Part shown: one piece after another, positions 1 to 10,856 of the stretch
Layout: every line of letters begins with the position of its first letter
How positions within the stretch are numbered: position 1 is the first letter of the stretch
NCBI GenBank assembly: GCA_037974665.1
Contig: CM075772.1
Span: forward strand, 44,110,552-44,174,551
Direction: 5' to 3'
Source: Ehretia macrophylla
Taxonomy: Eukaryota > Streptophyta > Magnoliopsida > Boraginales > Ehretiaceae
Length of the DNA stretch: 64,000 bases
The notes under the pieces: generated by a model
Database searches by the model: none
Told to the model about the DNA's origin: nothing
The model's input: only the letters and a program-made list of their open reading frames with translations
Translations under genes and position numbers: made by a program

Positions 1-199
1 GTAGGGATGTACACCATATTTTAAAATAGTGTATTATTTTTTTGTTAGGGCTCTTAATTGTTTTTAATAATATGTATATGACAACAATCACATAAATGTA
101 ATCCCGATGAACATATTGTTGGATCCACATTTGGATTTTGATTTCGTTGTGGCACAATCTTAGTTTTCCGTCATGAACATTTATAATTGTACATGTGAT
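1..199. repeat. Dispersed repeat segment, copy 1 (partner at 32122-32320)
   Basis: This stretch matches 32122-32320 over almost its whole length with scattered substitutions. In the partner copy the segment runs directly into a LINE RNase H/3' UTR piece. Here about 0.9 kb of other sequence, Copia-A and the front of the LINE domain lie between. The two loci therefore look like one ancestral arrangement that lost its middle part at 32 kb. No coding frame is evident. Confidence 0.75.
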
Positions 200-1085
200 T
201 ATACTATTTTTTCCACATTTCTAACTTGTGTTACTTTCGATTATGTCCTATCATTTAGTCCTACTGGGTTTATAAAGGGCATCTTCTTTGGAATGCAGTA
301 ATCATGTTTTGAGGCTCAACTTGGACGGATTTTGGCCGCGTCACACAATCCTTTTCAATGTTGATGTTAAATTATGACCAACATTATAAATTTATTTTCT
401 ATTATCTTTAATAAACTCCCGACAAGTACTGTAGACAAATTCATTTTTTAACCTTGAATGTAAACAGTTTTAATGTTTTTAAATGGGTGGCTGTAAGACT
501 TGAATCAAAGACCATTTGATAACCTTGAGTTCTGTTATCATATTAAATTATCACCACATCTAAAAATTTAAATTATTAGAGAAAAATTTATCATATTTAT
601 TTAATATTTTCAGCACTTTACTCACTCACAAATTTCCTGATCCATCGAATTTTTACTTAAACCAAAAACAATGCAACAAACTTTCGTATTGTCTAAGCGA
701 ACCCATATATCTTTAGAAAAGTTCAATGTTCTTGTTATAAAAGTGCTTGGAACGAGTTGAGGCAAAAGAGAGACCCAGACATCTTGCTTTTCTTATGGCT
801 GGTACAATTCTATTCCCATCAAGATTTCTTCTTTCCTTCTGGAGACTCATATCCAATTGGATTCCCACTGATACGAGAATTTAGCAGAAAGGTACTGTGC
901 TGGCATCTTATAAATGCTATTGTTGTAATGAGATTGAATCTTCGAGTCACACTGTTTCCTTAAAAGCTTTGCAGCACTCCAAGTTTGGCAACGCTTTGTT
1001 GATAATTTTGGCATTAAAAACTTCCTTCTTCTAATTGCTCAACTTCATGAAGCAGGTTTCATAAAAATAAAAAAAAATGGCACTA
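200..1085. other. Unassigned AT-rich stretch before Copia-A
   Basis: No gene is supported. A 207-base open frame at 757-963 starts at TTG and has no recognised homology. Around 483-600 lies a repeat that recurs near 43870-44035 and 50385-50500. The final bases before 1091 form the left target duplication of Copia-A. Confidence 0.5.
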
Positions 1086-1090
1086 GAATA

Positions 1091-1300
1091 TGTTAGAACC
1101 ATCTTGATTCATCTAGATTTATGCTTATCTTATGGTTCCTTTAGTTGTGGCTATCACACGGGTTTGTTTAAATTCAAACAGATAGATTAGTTGGGTTGTA
1201 TTATCCACTAATAGTCCTTACCAATGCAAACTACTGATGTATTCTATTATAAAGCAATGCAAAGTCCAGTGAACAATATACTGGAAAACTTAAACTTACA
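1091..1300 (+). repeat. Copia-A 5' LTR
   Basis: A 210-bp terminal repeat matching 5579-5788, with TG/CA ends and no gaps. It is short for a copia LTR and ends immediately before the primer-binding site. Confidence 0.95.
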
Positions 1301-1318
1301 TGGTATCACGAGCTGAGG
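1301..1318 (+). other. Copia-A primer-binding site
   Basis: The sequence TGGTATCACGAGCTGAGG directly abuts the LTR. It resembles the usual complement of initiator tRNA-Met (TGGTATCAGAGC) with one extra base, a likely later mutation. Confidence 0.85.
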
Positions 1319-1370
1319 TTTAGGCTCCTGATCTTTTTTTCTGCTTCGCGACTTTTCCTTCTTTTCTATT

Positions 1371-2647
1371 ATGGCCTCGTCTTCCTCTCCTGCGTTGGTG
1401 TCTTCTACTGTCGTGGCTGCCCAACCCTCCTCACTATCTGTGGGGTTACAGTCTGTCAAGCACATTTCTCAGGAGATCTCTCTCAAGCTTGCTACGGATA
1501 ATTTTCTGCTTTGGAAAACACAGGTCTATCCGGTGTTACGGTGCCACGGTATTTTGGGTTTCATTGATGGCACGTTTGCTCCGCCTGATACGGCTTCTGA
1601 TGCCTTTGGCAATGGCATCGACTGGATCAAATGGTATTAGGGTGGCTCCTGGTTTCTCTTTCAGCCCCCGTTTTGTCGCAGGTTGTTGATAAACATACTG
1701 CTCGTGACATATGACGTACCATCGAAGTCATGTATGGGTCTCAATCACGTTCCCGCATTCAGCATGTCAAGACAGAGCTTCAGTCTCTTATTAAAGGTGC
1801 TCAGTCGATTCATACATATATTCAACATGCTAAGTCCTTATCTCTTACGCTTGCTAGTGCCGACAAACCTGTTGACGACGATGATTTGGTCTTGTGGATG
1901 CTTCGTGGACTCGGCTCTGATTATGACCCGATCATTGCCGCTATTAATTATCGGTCTGTGTATCCCTCTTTTGCAAAGGTATGTGGGTTGCTTTTGGATT
2001 TTGAGATGCGGTTATCGGCTTCCGCATCATTGATTGACAAAACTGCTGCTCTCACCGTTACTTCATCATCCTCTCATGGTCATTCCAAATATTCTTCGTC
2101 ACCTGTCGCATCCTCTGGTCGTTCCAACAACAATGGTCACTCAAACAAAGGTCGTCATGGTTGTGGTCTCTCCTCTACTACCTTGCAAGGCGATTCTGCT
2201 TCTTCTCTAGTTGTGTGTTACCGTTGTGGCTATCCTTATCACAAGGCAAATAATTGCTGGGCTCCGGACGATGCCGTTAAACCTCATACTCTGGATTTTA
2301 ATGCTTCACTTCTTGCGAGCTCGGCTGATCAGCAATGGTTCTTGGACATAGGTGCGACTCATCATATGAGTCCCAAAAATGAGCAGTTTCATGATAAGGC
2401 TCCTTATTCAGGTACTGATTGTGTTTTGGTTGGTAATGGTGTCAGCTTACCTATTACACATACTGCTTCCACTTCGTTCTCTTTGTCGAATGGCTCTTCT
2501 TTATCTAGTAGAGTTTTATGTGTACCTATTCTTGCGAAAAAGCTTTTGTTTGTTGCTCAATTTGCAAAGGAACATCAATGTTATTTTTTGCTTAACTCAA
2601 CTGGCTATGTTATCAAGGACATGAGGACAGGTCAGCTCCTTCATTAG
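1371..2647 (+). pseudogene. Copia-A gag and protease region, broken
   Basis: Gag packages element RNA and the aspartic protease would cut the polyprotein. The ATG at 1371 opens an 89-codon Gag start containing the DNFLLWKTQV segment typical of copia Gag. It stops near 1640, and the following stretch appears deleted and rearranged. A second frame from 1730 continues with a UBN2-like Gag core. A CCHC zinc knuckle follows, CYRCGYPYHKANNC (C-x2-C-x4-H-x4-C). The protease then reads WFLDIGATHHM: the catalytic D-S-G triad has become D-I-G. The frame ends at a TAG at 2645-2647. Confidence 0.9.
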
Positions 2648-2665
2648 GGACCGCTTAATGGTGGT

Positions 2666-3480
2666 TTGTATTCTCTTTGGCAACCTCATCGGCAATCTAA
2701 TAAAGTTCTCTTCTTGGCGGCAAAGACAACACGTGATGTGTGGCATGCTAGGCTTGGCCATCCTTCCGCTAGCGTTCTGTGGCGGCTTAATAAAGTATTG
2801 CAGGTTGATCCCTCACCAGTCTCTCATAGCCCATGTCGCAGCTGCCAACTTAGCAAAAGTCGAAGACTACCTTTTGATTTAGTTACTCATCGTTCCACTA
2901 GTGCTCTCAGTCTTATTCATTGTGATGTATAGGGTCCAGCCCCGGTGCCTTCTTTAGAAGGTTTTCGATATTACCTTGTATTAGTGGATAATTTTTTGAG
3001 ATTTACTTGGTATTATCCTTTGATTCGTAAATCTGATGTTGCTGTCCTTTTCCCTTCTTTTATTGCAATGGTGCAAAATCAATACAATGCCAAAATTAAG
3101 ATTGTTCAAAGTGATGCAGGTGGAGAGTTTGTTAATCACTCTATTCGGGATTTATTTCTTAAACATGGTATTGTGCATAGACTATCTAGTCCAGGAACTC
3201 CGGAACAGAATGGCGTCGCCGAACGCAAACATCGACATATTGTGGAAACTAGGCTTACACTTCTTGCACATAGTCAATTGCCTCAGCCTTATTGGAATCA
3301 TTCATTCTCTACTGCGGTTTATCTCATCAACCGTTTACCCTCTGCCACAATTGATTATCACTCTCCATATGCGTTGCTTCATGGTCATGACCCAGATTGG
3401 TCTTCTTGGGACCTTTGGTGCATTATGTTATCCCTGTCTTTCGCCCTTGGGTCGACGCAAATTGGACTACAAGACATGCC
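2666..3480 (+). pseudogene. Copia-A integrase region, broken
   Basis: Integrase would insert the cDNA into the genome. The GAG-pre-integrase zinc finger is visible as HARLGH followed by CRSCQLSK. The core begins at LIHCDV, where a TAG at 2930-2932 replaces the usual Trp codon of the DVWGP motif. Downstream are SDAGGEF and [12 protein letters not shown], which hold the second Asp and the Glu of the DDE triad. Near 3400 the frame shifts, so the C-terminal part ([15 protein letters not shown]) continues in another frame. Confidence 0.9.
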
Positions 3481-4025
3481 CCTGTATATTTCTTGGATAT
3501 AGTCCCTCACACAAAGGCTACAAATGCTTGGATTCACAGTTTGGGAAGATTCTTATTTCTCGCCATGTGGTGTTCGACAAGACTGTGTTTCCTGCTACAA
3601 CCTTGTTTTTGTCCAGTATATCTTCGCAGGCCTCCTTTCAGCTTCGGCCTTTTCCGTCAGACTTGTTACATTCATCAAACGCTATGGCCTCTAATACTTT
3701 GGATCATGAGGTCTTGTCTTCGCCTACTTGCGCCAATTCCTTGCCTGCCGCTGAACCTGCTGCTATTCCATCTCATGATACTGCTTCTGCCCCTTCTTCC
3801 CTTATCTTAGGTGCTCCTTTGCCGCACGCTGATGTACCAGGTTTAACACCCTTTGATCATGATGCCGATGTTCCTGTTGCATCACCTCCGCGCGATTCTG
3901 GGCGTAGTCATTCTATGACGACACGCTCCATGGTTGGGATTTTTAAGCCTAAGGCACTGCATGCTACCCGGTATACTATAACTACATGTTTACTTGACGC
4001 AGCCTCTGCTTTGCCTCTTGAGCCG

Positions 4026-5584
4026 AGCTGTTTTTCTCAGGCTACTAAGGACCCTCAATGGCGTAATGCAATGAAGGATGAGTTTAATTCACTGCTTGCC
4101 AATCACACATGGATATTAGTCCCGCCGCCTCCTACTGCTAATATTATTGGTTGTCACTGGGTATTCCGGATTAAACAGAAAGCTGATAGTATATTGGAGC
4201 GCTATAAAGCTCGCCTAGTGGCCAAGGGTTATACTCAACAAGCTGGACGAGATTATGGGAACACATTTAGTCCGGTAGTTCGGCCCTGCACCATCCGGTT
4301 AATTCTCACTTTAGCAATTTCTCGAGGATGGTCTCTTCGCCAATTGGACATAAAAAAATGCCTTCTTGCATGGTGATCTCTTTGAGGACATTTATATGCA
4401 GTAGCCTCAAGGATTTGTCAACTCTGCTAATCCCACTTATGTGTGCAAACTCAGCAAATCTTTATACGGCCTCAAACAGGCACCAGGCACCGCGTGCATG
4501 GTATCAAAAATTTAGTGCCTCTCTTTTATCGTGTGGTTTTATGAATTCTCAGCATGATGCTTCTCTGTTTATTAAACAAATTGCTACTGGTGTTCTTATT
4601 CTACTTATCTATGTCGATGACATAGTGGTTACTGGAGATTCTACTGCGCAAATTTCAGAATTAATTCATCAGCTTGCTACTGCCTTTGCCATGAAGGATC
4701 TTGGACCCTTACACTTTTTTCTGGGTATGGAAGTCACTTACTATGGCAGAAATTTACACCTCTCTCATACTAAATATGCTCTCCAACTTCTTCAACAATT
4801 TCACTTGGATGGTGCAAAGCTGGTGAGCACACCTATGTCAGGTTCGCGTTTGTCATCGGATGATGGTGAGTTATTGGTTGATCCTTTGGAATTCCGTCAG
4901 CTTGTTGGGGCCTTGCAGTATCTTACGATGACAAGACCCGATCTTTCTTACGCTGTGAACTCTGTTTGTCAGTTTATGCACAATCCACGGGTTCCTCATC
5001 TTGTTGCTGCCAAAAGAATTTTACGTTATGTCAAAAACACGTTGTCGCATGGCTTGTTTTTTCGCCCAACCAATAACCTCTCTGTGACTGGTTATAGTGA
5101 TGCGGATTGGCCTGGTTGTCCCAACACTCGTCGCTCCACTTCAGGGTATGCAGTCTACTTTGGCGAAAATCTTATTTTTTGGAGTTCCAAGCGTCAAACG
5201 ATTGTTTCAAAGTCTAGCTCCGAGGCGAAGTATCGTGCAGTGGCGTCTTTGGCATCTGAGTTACTATGGGTTTTGCATATCGTTAGCTTCCTTGGCCTTA
5301 AGTTGGCTGCTTCACCGACGATACTATGTGACAATGTTAGCACGATTTACATGGCCTCCAATCTGGTTATTCACAGTGGAAGCAAACACATCGAGATCGA
5401 TGTTCACTTTGTTCGCGAAAGGGTTAGCAATGGCACATTCTCTATTTCCTATTTTCCTACTGAAGCGCAGCTTGCGGACATTTTGACAAAGCCTCTTTAT
5501 CGGCCACGATTCGAGCTCTTGCAAGACAAGTTGCCGGTGGTTTTCCCACCATCATCTTGTGGGGCGGGGGGGGGTGTTTGTTAG
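4026..5584 (+). pseudogene. Copia-A reverse transcriptase and RNase H, broken
   Basis: The RT starts around the WRNAMKDEF motif and includes VFRIKQK and [10 protein letters not shown]. It shifts frame near 4365, within the [12 protein letters not shown] equivalent of LDVKTAFLHG. A TAG interrupts the next part at about 4399-4401. The catalytic YVDD box (YVDDIVVTGD) is intact near 4610. RNase H shows YSDADWPG, the SSSEAKYRA segment and LADILTKPL. The last frame runs through the polypurine tract and stops just inside the 3' LTR. Confidence 0.92.
5560..5574 (+). other. Copia-A polypurine tract
   Basis: A GGGGCGGGGGGGG-type run lies just upstream of the 3' LTR, in the position used to prime plus-strand synthesis. 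The tract also forms part of the reading frame (Gly-rich end). Confidence 0.8.
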
Positions 5585-5788
5585 AACCATCTTGATTCAT
5601 CTAGATTTATGCTTATCTTATGGTTCCTTTAGTTGTGGCTATCACACGGGTTTGTTTAAATTCAGACAGATAGATTAGTTGTGTTGTATCATCCGCTAAT
5701 AGTCCTTACCAATGTAAACTACTGATGTACTCTATTATAAAGCAATGCAAAGTCCAGTGAACAATATACTGGAAAACTTAAACTTACA
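5579..5788 (+). repeat. Copia-A 3' LTR
   Basis: The 210-bp partner of 1091-1300, with six substitutions and no indels by eye. It is followed by GAATG, the right copy of the target duplication. Confidence 0.95.
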
Positions 5789-5867
5789 GAATGGTGGTAC
5801 TTCTACTGCTTTCTCCTTCTATTGATTCTTTGAAAAGTAGCCCATCTTCGTTCCAAATATTATCACT

Positions 5868-6540
5868 TGGCGAAAACCTCAGGGGGGAATATATAAACTC
5901 AATATTGATGGTAGCATCCACCATTCAAATGGAAAAGCCAGAGGTGGTGGTATTTGAGAGCTTTCAAAACATAAATTTTGGCTCTCATTTCGGGGCTTCA
6001 ACTTTGTAGAGGTAAAGGCATTTGAGAGCTTTAGCTGGAAATGGACGCGAAAGGGGTTGTCTTCTCTATTCAAAAAGATACAGTTGGAACATGGGAAACT
6101 TGTTATGAAATCAGTTTGGCAAAAAAAGACTATTAAAAGACTGTGGAGTTTCTATCAACCTGAGGACTTGCTTGCTAATCAAGGAGCTGAAGCTGAGAAC
6201 TACTGCGTTTTGCACTTCCTCAATTTAGATTTTAATTTGGAATTGTAATCCTTTTTGTGCTTCTCTTGTGTAATCCTTGTTTTATGATTGTTTTGTGTTC
6301 TTGGTGGAATTGTTTGCTGGAAAGATAGGAACCCCTCTTTCCATTTAACAACTCTATTCAGACGTTTTTGGTTAGGATCGTTTTTGTAATGAAAAGGCAA
6401 TATGTGCTTTCTTCTAGAGTAATATTGATGGTGGGGTAGACGGTAAGATCTAAGTCCTCCTCCATCTTTGTACTATTATTTTGGTTAATTAATAAAACCC
6501 TGGAGAGTGCCAACCCTCTTCCGCCAAAAGAAGAAAAAAG
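5868..6540 (+). pseudogene. L1-type LINE 3' end: RNase H-like domain relic plus 3' UTR
   Basis: Plant L1 elements end in an RVT_3 RNase H-like domain. Here it starts WRKPQGGIYKLNIDGS (first catalytic Asp). With frame changes it goes on to LALISGLQLCRGKGI, then LEMDAKGVVFSIQ, then a region equivalent to the conserved EGNQPADFLA (EDLLANQGAEAE). The 3' part has an AATAAAA signal near 6490 and ends in an A-rich stretch, as in a LINE tail. Related copies lie at 60336-60960 and 32324-32650. Frameshifts and stops make it inactive. Whether 1-1085 also belongs to this LINE is unknown. Confidence 0.75.
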
Positions 6541-6549
6541 AAAAGTTCC

Positions 6550-7280
6550 TTGCTTTGGAGCTCAAATCAATCAACATTCATAATAAAAGTTCAATCTTTA
6601 ACCTAAACTCGCATGCTTAACTCATAGAACAAAAAGTTAGATCTCCAGACCTTTAGCTCTTGTCCAATAAAATCTACAAATCTTTAATTAATTAGAATCA
6701 ATTCACACATATACCTAAAACTCAATCCTTTTCAACTATACTCTATTGGTTGACTAAAAAAAGAACTACACTATATTGTCCCCACCCCATCAAATTTACA
6801 CAAACCCGATATCGATATCATATCATAGGTTTCCTTGTTACAAAATATTCAAGTAATCCCCTCAGGGTTTAGCTAATATAACTAACAAAGATTCAATTTC
6901 TAATTGAAATTCACATTTCTACTACTTCAATTTTTTTATTTTTTACTTTTGTTTAGCAAAGAATGAAGTTTCAAGGCTTGTCAAATTTAGAGCAAACAAA
7001 GATTCATTCTTTATTCAAAATTCCAATTCAATTATTCTATTAATTTATTATTCTTATTCCACAAAAAGTGAAATAATTAATTAACATCAACAATGAAAAT
7101 ATACGTTAGAAAATAAATAATACAAAAATCAATATTTAAACTAAAATTAATTTTTGTTTTTTTTTTCTTCTACTTCTCAACATGTTTCATAGAAAAAAAA
7201 GAATGAAATATACCTTAGAAGCAATTGTGATGTTGCACGCTCCCTCGCGGCTAATAGAATCATGGCGTCTTTGAAGCAAA
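6550..7280 (-). pseudogene. TypA/BipA-like GTPase gene relic (exon 2 and introns), copy 1
   Basis: On the minus strand a short exon (about 7214-7270) reads RHDSISREGACNITIASK. I recognise this as the switch I segment of the plant organellar TypA/BipA elongation-factor family (family pattern: MDSI...RGITI.SK). A GT donor (GTATAT) follows the exon at the expected place. Sequence 6550-6930 is shared with the region beside a TypA exon 1 at 28 kb, which supports intron homology. Residues before the switch and the normal ERER stretch are degraded, and no exon 1 is found nearby, so this is a dead fragment. Confidence 0.65.
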
Positions 7281-7386
7281 ATATATAGCATTTAAAATAA
7301 TTTAAATGGTGCAATGAAATATGCATGTATCTGTTTATGGCTAAGTATACAAATAATTAGGGATATACATGCATATTTAACAATTA

Positions 7387-7459
<73 letters not shown>

Positions 7460-8870
7460 TTATATATTTAACACAGCTTCTTTGAAATACCTATTGTAGC
7501 GCAGAAACCGGTATAGGAAGTTGATAATGTCCAAGCTCTCAAATGTAAAGCCTCCAAAAGTTTTCACACGATATCCAATCCTAGCTAAACAAAACCCCAA
7601 CAAGAATCTTTGGAGAGAAAAACAATATCTTACTGACAGAAAAAAAAAAAAAAAAAAGTTGCTGCCTGTAGCTTCCTAAATTGGGCTATACTCAATCCTA
7701 TTGGGCTTAGGACTGTGGATTAGTTGAACTGTGATCCTATCCAATTCCAATTAGTCCTTTTAATTAATTAATATTAGGACTAGCTAGCTCAATATATACT
7801 ATTAATTAATTCCATTTTTACTCTTTCTATTTAGTTTATTGAACCTTTATTGTTTGTGACCTCTTAAGTTCATAGCTATTCGGATGTGGATTATTAATTA
7901 GAACTCTTCTAATTTTATAAATTTTAGTAATCATGAGTGATACCTAGCAATATATTATAACTAGCCAAATCGCGATGACGTGGAATCAAATGAACCCTTA
8001 ATTGTAATTAACATGCAATTAATTCATCTCTTTTTATTTGTAGCGAGATTCATTGATAGGTCAGTCAAATTCACTAATTTAATCATATGACTACATCTAA
8101 TTAATCAGTTGTAGGAAATTAAATATGCAACTCCTTCCAACATTCAAACTACCACGGACAAAGATTTCCTAGTTACTAAATTATTAGATTGCATATAGGA
8201 CTCCAGTTGACTGATTTCATACTGAACATAACACATGTCTTCATGTAGGAATGATTCATAACCATGGAGCATATGACCCAATTCATGAATTGAATGGGGT
8301 CATATTGCATTGGCAAATCATGAAATCGCATACACAAGATAACCATGATGTTTTAAGTCTAAGGATTAATTACACAATTATAACATATAACAATTATTTA
8401 TTTACAATAGATCTCCATATAATTTTTTTAGATGGTTGGTCATGTTCTGTAACTTGTTCTCCAACAAGTACCTATACCTCTACTATTACAATATGACACT
8501 CATTGTTGCATATTAATCAAGAAAACAATCAATATGCAAACTTATTTAGATGAATTAATACTCAATTAATTTATCCTACAATCAGAAACTTATTCTAGAA
8601 TCTTTTCTTTAATATAATGATGTCTGATACTTACATTCTTAACTCCTTTAAGAAATGGGATCTATAGAAAAGATTCTAAGGACTAATTTAGATATAATTA
8701 ACACATTAATTATAAGTTAAACAATAATGAAATTGCCCACTGAATAAATAATAATACAATTAGTTATGTACCAAAATTGTATTTAATTGGTTTTTAGAGC
8801 ATATAATCTAATAGTTTTCATGAGTTATATCAGCGTCACATTGGCAAATGAGCCGATCAATTAGTGTGGT
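7281..8870. other. Block interior with no recognised gene
   Basis: AT-rich sequence shared with 61690-63215. It occupies the place where TypA exon 1 sits in the 28 kb relative, so it may be an inserted or substituted repeat. The last part (8650-8830) resembles 29604-29765. No coding frame or terminal repeat could be supported. Confidence 0.4.
7388..7470. repeat. TA-rich microsatellite
   Basis: An interrupted (TA)n run. The duplicated copy near 61800 has only a few units, so the run expanded or contracted after duplication. Confidence 0.9.
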
Positions 8871-9610
8871 TTTAGGAACGCTTTCATGTAGGTTCGCACG
8901 CTATATAGTGAACTATGTGGTGCAGCGAATCCTGCATGGGAAATGCCGCTCTTGGATATAATTTTGGTACGCAAAACACAATTTCATTTAGATACATAAA
9001 CTAATTCAATTTTACCTAAATTCCTTGGTCATTAAGCTTTTAGTATTAACGCTATATTATGATTCACTTTTTTGGAGAAACGAAAATTTACTCCTGGAGG
9101 GAAAGAAAATAAATGAAGAGATTAAAATATTTTATGTGGTTAAAAGTTTGCAATCCTCTCAATTTTGAATTTTTTGAAGGAAAAGCAAGGACCATAAAAA
9201 GTCCACTGACCCGGTTTGGTCCTTCTATTACTAATGCTACCAATGATTTCTAACAACCATTCATGTGGAAATCGTGGGGTTATAAGCATTATCTCTCCGC
9301 AAAAGAAAGAGAAGTGAAGTTGGAAGCGTTGTCAAATATAACTTATTACGATAAAAGATTTTAAATTTGAAGTTATGCTATCTAATCATAAATACAATTT
9401 GGTACTTGAGTGATTTAGAGTATATGTTGCAGTGCGCTACTACACTGCGTAATTTTTAATCTTATAGTGAATCTAATGTAGTCTTACATAGTATGAATTG
9501 TTTGTTATGAGGAGAAAAAAAAAAGAAGTAAAAAAAAAAAACAATTCATATTAAACAGTATTGATACATACCTCTCTATTTTCATCATATATTTATCAGT
9601 TTTTGTATGG

Positions 9611-10851
9611 ATGCTTAGTTGGAATGTTAAAATAACAAACTTTCTCTTTTGTCTCTCTTCTTTCAGTATATTAACTAAACATTCACATGTGAGGTGATAA
9701 ATAATGTAAAAACAATTTCGTAAAAACCTATTTTGAAAAGTTTGAATTTGAAGCTTTTTTTTATCAGTTTTTTTCAGCTTCATCTTTTATCTAAAACCAT
9801 TTTCATAAATAGGCCAAACAAGTTAGCTTCAGCTTCTAAACTCACATGAAACACTTTTAATTGTCAAAAAATTAGGCCAAACAGAGCCTAAGCCATTTTC
9901 TACAATCACTTCTGATCAAATTAGTTATTGTTTATTGGGTAAATAGCATCGCAACCTCCTATAGTTTGAAGAAAGTGCATAGAACCCCTTTATACTTTCA
10001 AAAATGCACCAAACCCCCCTGTGGTTTGAAAAAATAGCACATGTGCCCCTTCTGTCTCTTTTTTCATCAAGTTTTTATAACGAAAATTGGTAAATGATGC
10101 AAATACCCTCAATTCTTTTTCTTTTCTTTCTTTTCTCCTTTTTCCTTTTGTTTTTTATATATACATATATTGGACCAAAAAAATTCATTATATATTCTAA
10201 GAGAACAACCGTTTTGCCATGTGTCGCATTATGAGCATCTGCAAACATTTTTTTCAAAAAATTAAATAATCATATTATTATATGTAGATATATTTATATG
10301 CTGATATACTACAAAATCAATTTTGAATTTTGAAAAAGACTTTTATAGATTAATGTTACCGACAATTATCCTAATCATATTATTCAATTTTATAACTTAT
10401 ATTTATGTAAGACTTCCTATCTATCATAGGATTCTATCAAATCTTAATTTAAGATTTAAATTAAGTTAATCTCTATCAGTAGAATTCTTTTTATTAATAA
10501 CATTCTTAAATTCTGATTTTGAGTGGTTTACAGTTCTCATTGATAACTCCAACCGCAGGTTAGTGTATACTGATTGTATTATCTTCTGCTTTTGCTGCAA
10601 CTATTTTTGATTTTTTCCATCATGTTTCCTAATTTTTTTCTCTTTTTTTGTTTTTACTTTATATTGGTTTCTTTTTCTCTATATCTAATTTTACTTTATT
10701 TTGGTCTCTAAAGTTCGGCCTTCATCTTTTGAATCATTTGGATTGTCACACGTGTTGTACCAAGTAGAAAAACCTCATCACTTATTTCAAGGTGCATATA
10801 TATATGTGTGTGTGTGTGTACGCGCACGCATATCAGAGTTTATAAGTGGTG
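9611..10851. other. AT-rich intergenic stretch with one MITE-like end
   Basis: No gene is supported. 9937-10060 begins GGGTAAATAGCATCG and carries short repeats of the type 'cctatagtttga', 'cccctgtggtttga'. This end type appears in reverse complement at 23785-23897. No partner end is found nearby. A (TG)n run lies at 10803-10820, next to a CGCGCACGC stretch. Confidence 0.45.
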
Positions 10852-10856
10852 GAATG

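Larger units (their letters stand above)
1091..5788 (+). mobile_element. Copia-A: full-length Ty1/copia LTR retrotransposon, inactive
   Basis: The element is 4,698 bp with two 210-bp LTRs that start TG and end CA. A primer-binding site follows the left LTR, and a G-rich polypurine tract precedes the right one. Domain order is Gag, protease, integrase, reverse transcriptase, RNase H, which defines the copia superfamily. The flanking 5-mers are GAATA (1086-1090) and GAATG (5789-5793), a target duplication with one later mutation. The LTRs differ at six positions by eye (about 97% identical), so it is older than Copia-B. Multiple stops and frameshifts show that it cannot encode its own enzymes. 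Confidence 0.95.
5868..9610. repeat. Large duplicated block, copy 1 (partner 60336-64000)
   Basis: From about 5893 onward this matches 60336-64000 almost continuously in the same orientation, with scattered substitutions and small indels. The main length difference is a long TA run here. It contains the LINE 3' end, the TypA relic and about 2.3 kb without recognised genes (7280-9610). Parts of the block also occur at 27797-28590 and 29604-30290. The partner is cut off by the window end, so the full length is unknown. Confidence 0.9.

Noticed and set aside
757..963. 68-codon open frame as a gene
   Set aside because: It starts at TTG, has no recognised domain, and lies in repeat DNA beside Copia-A.
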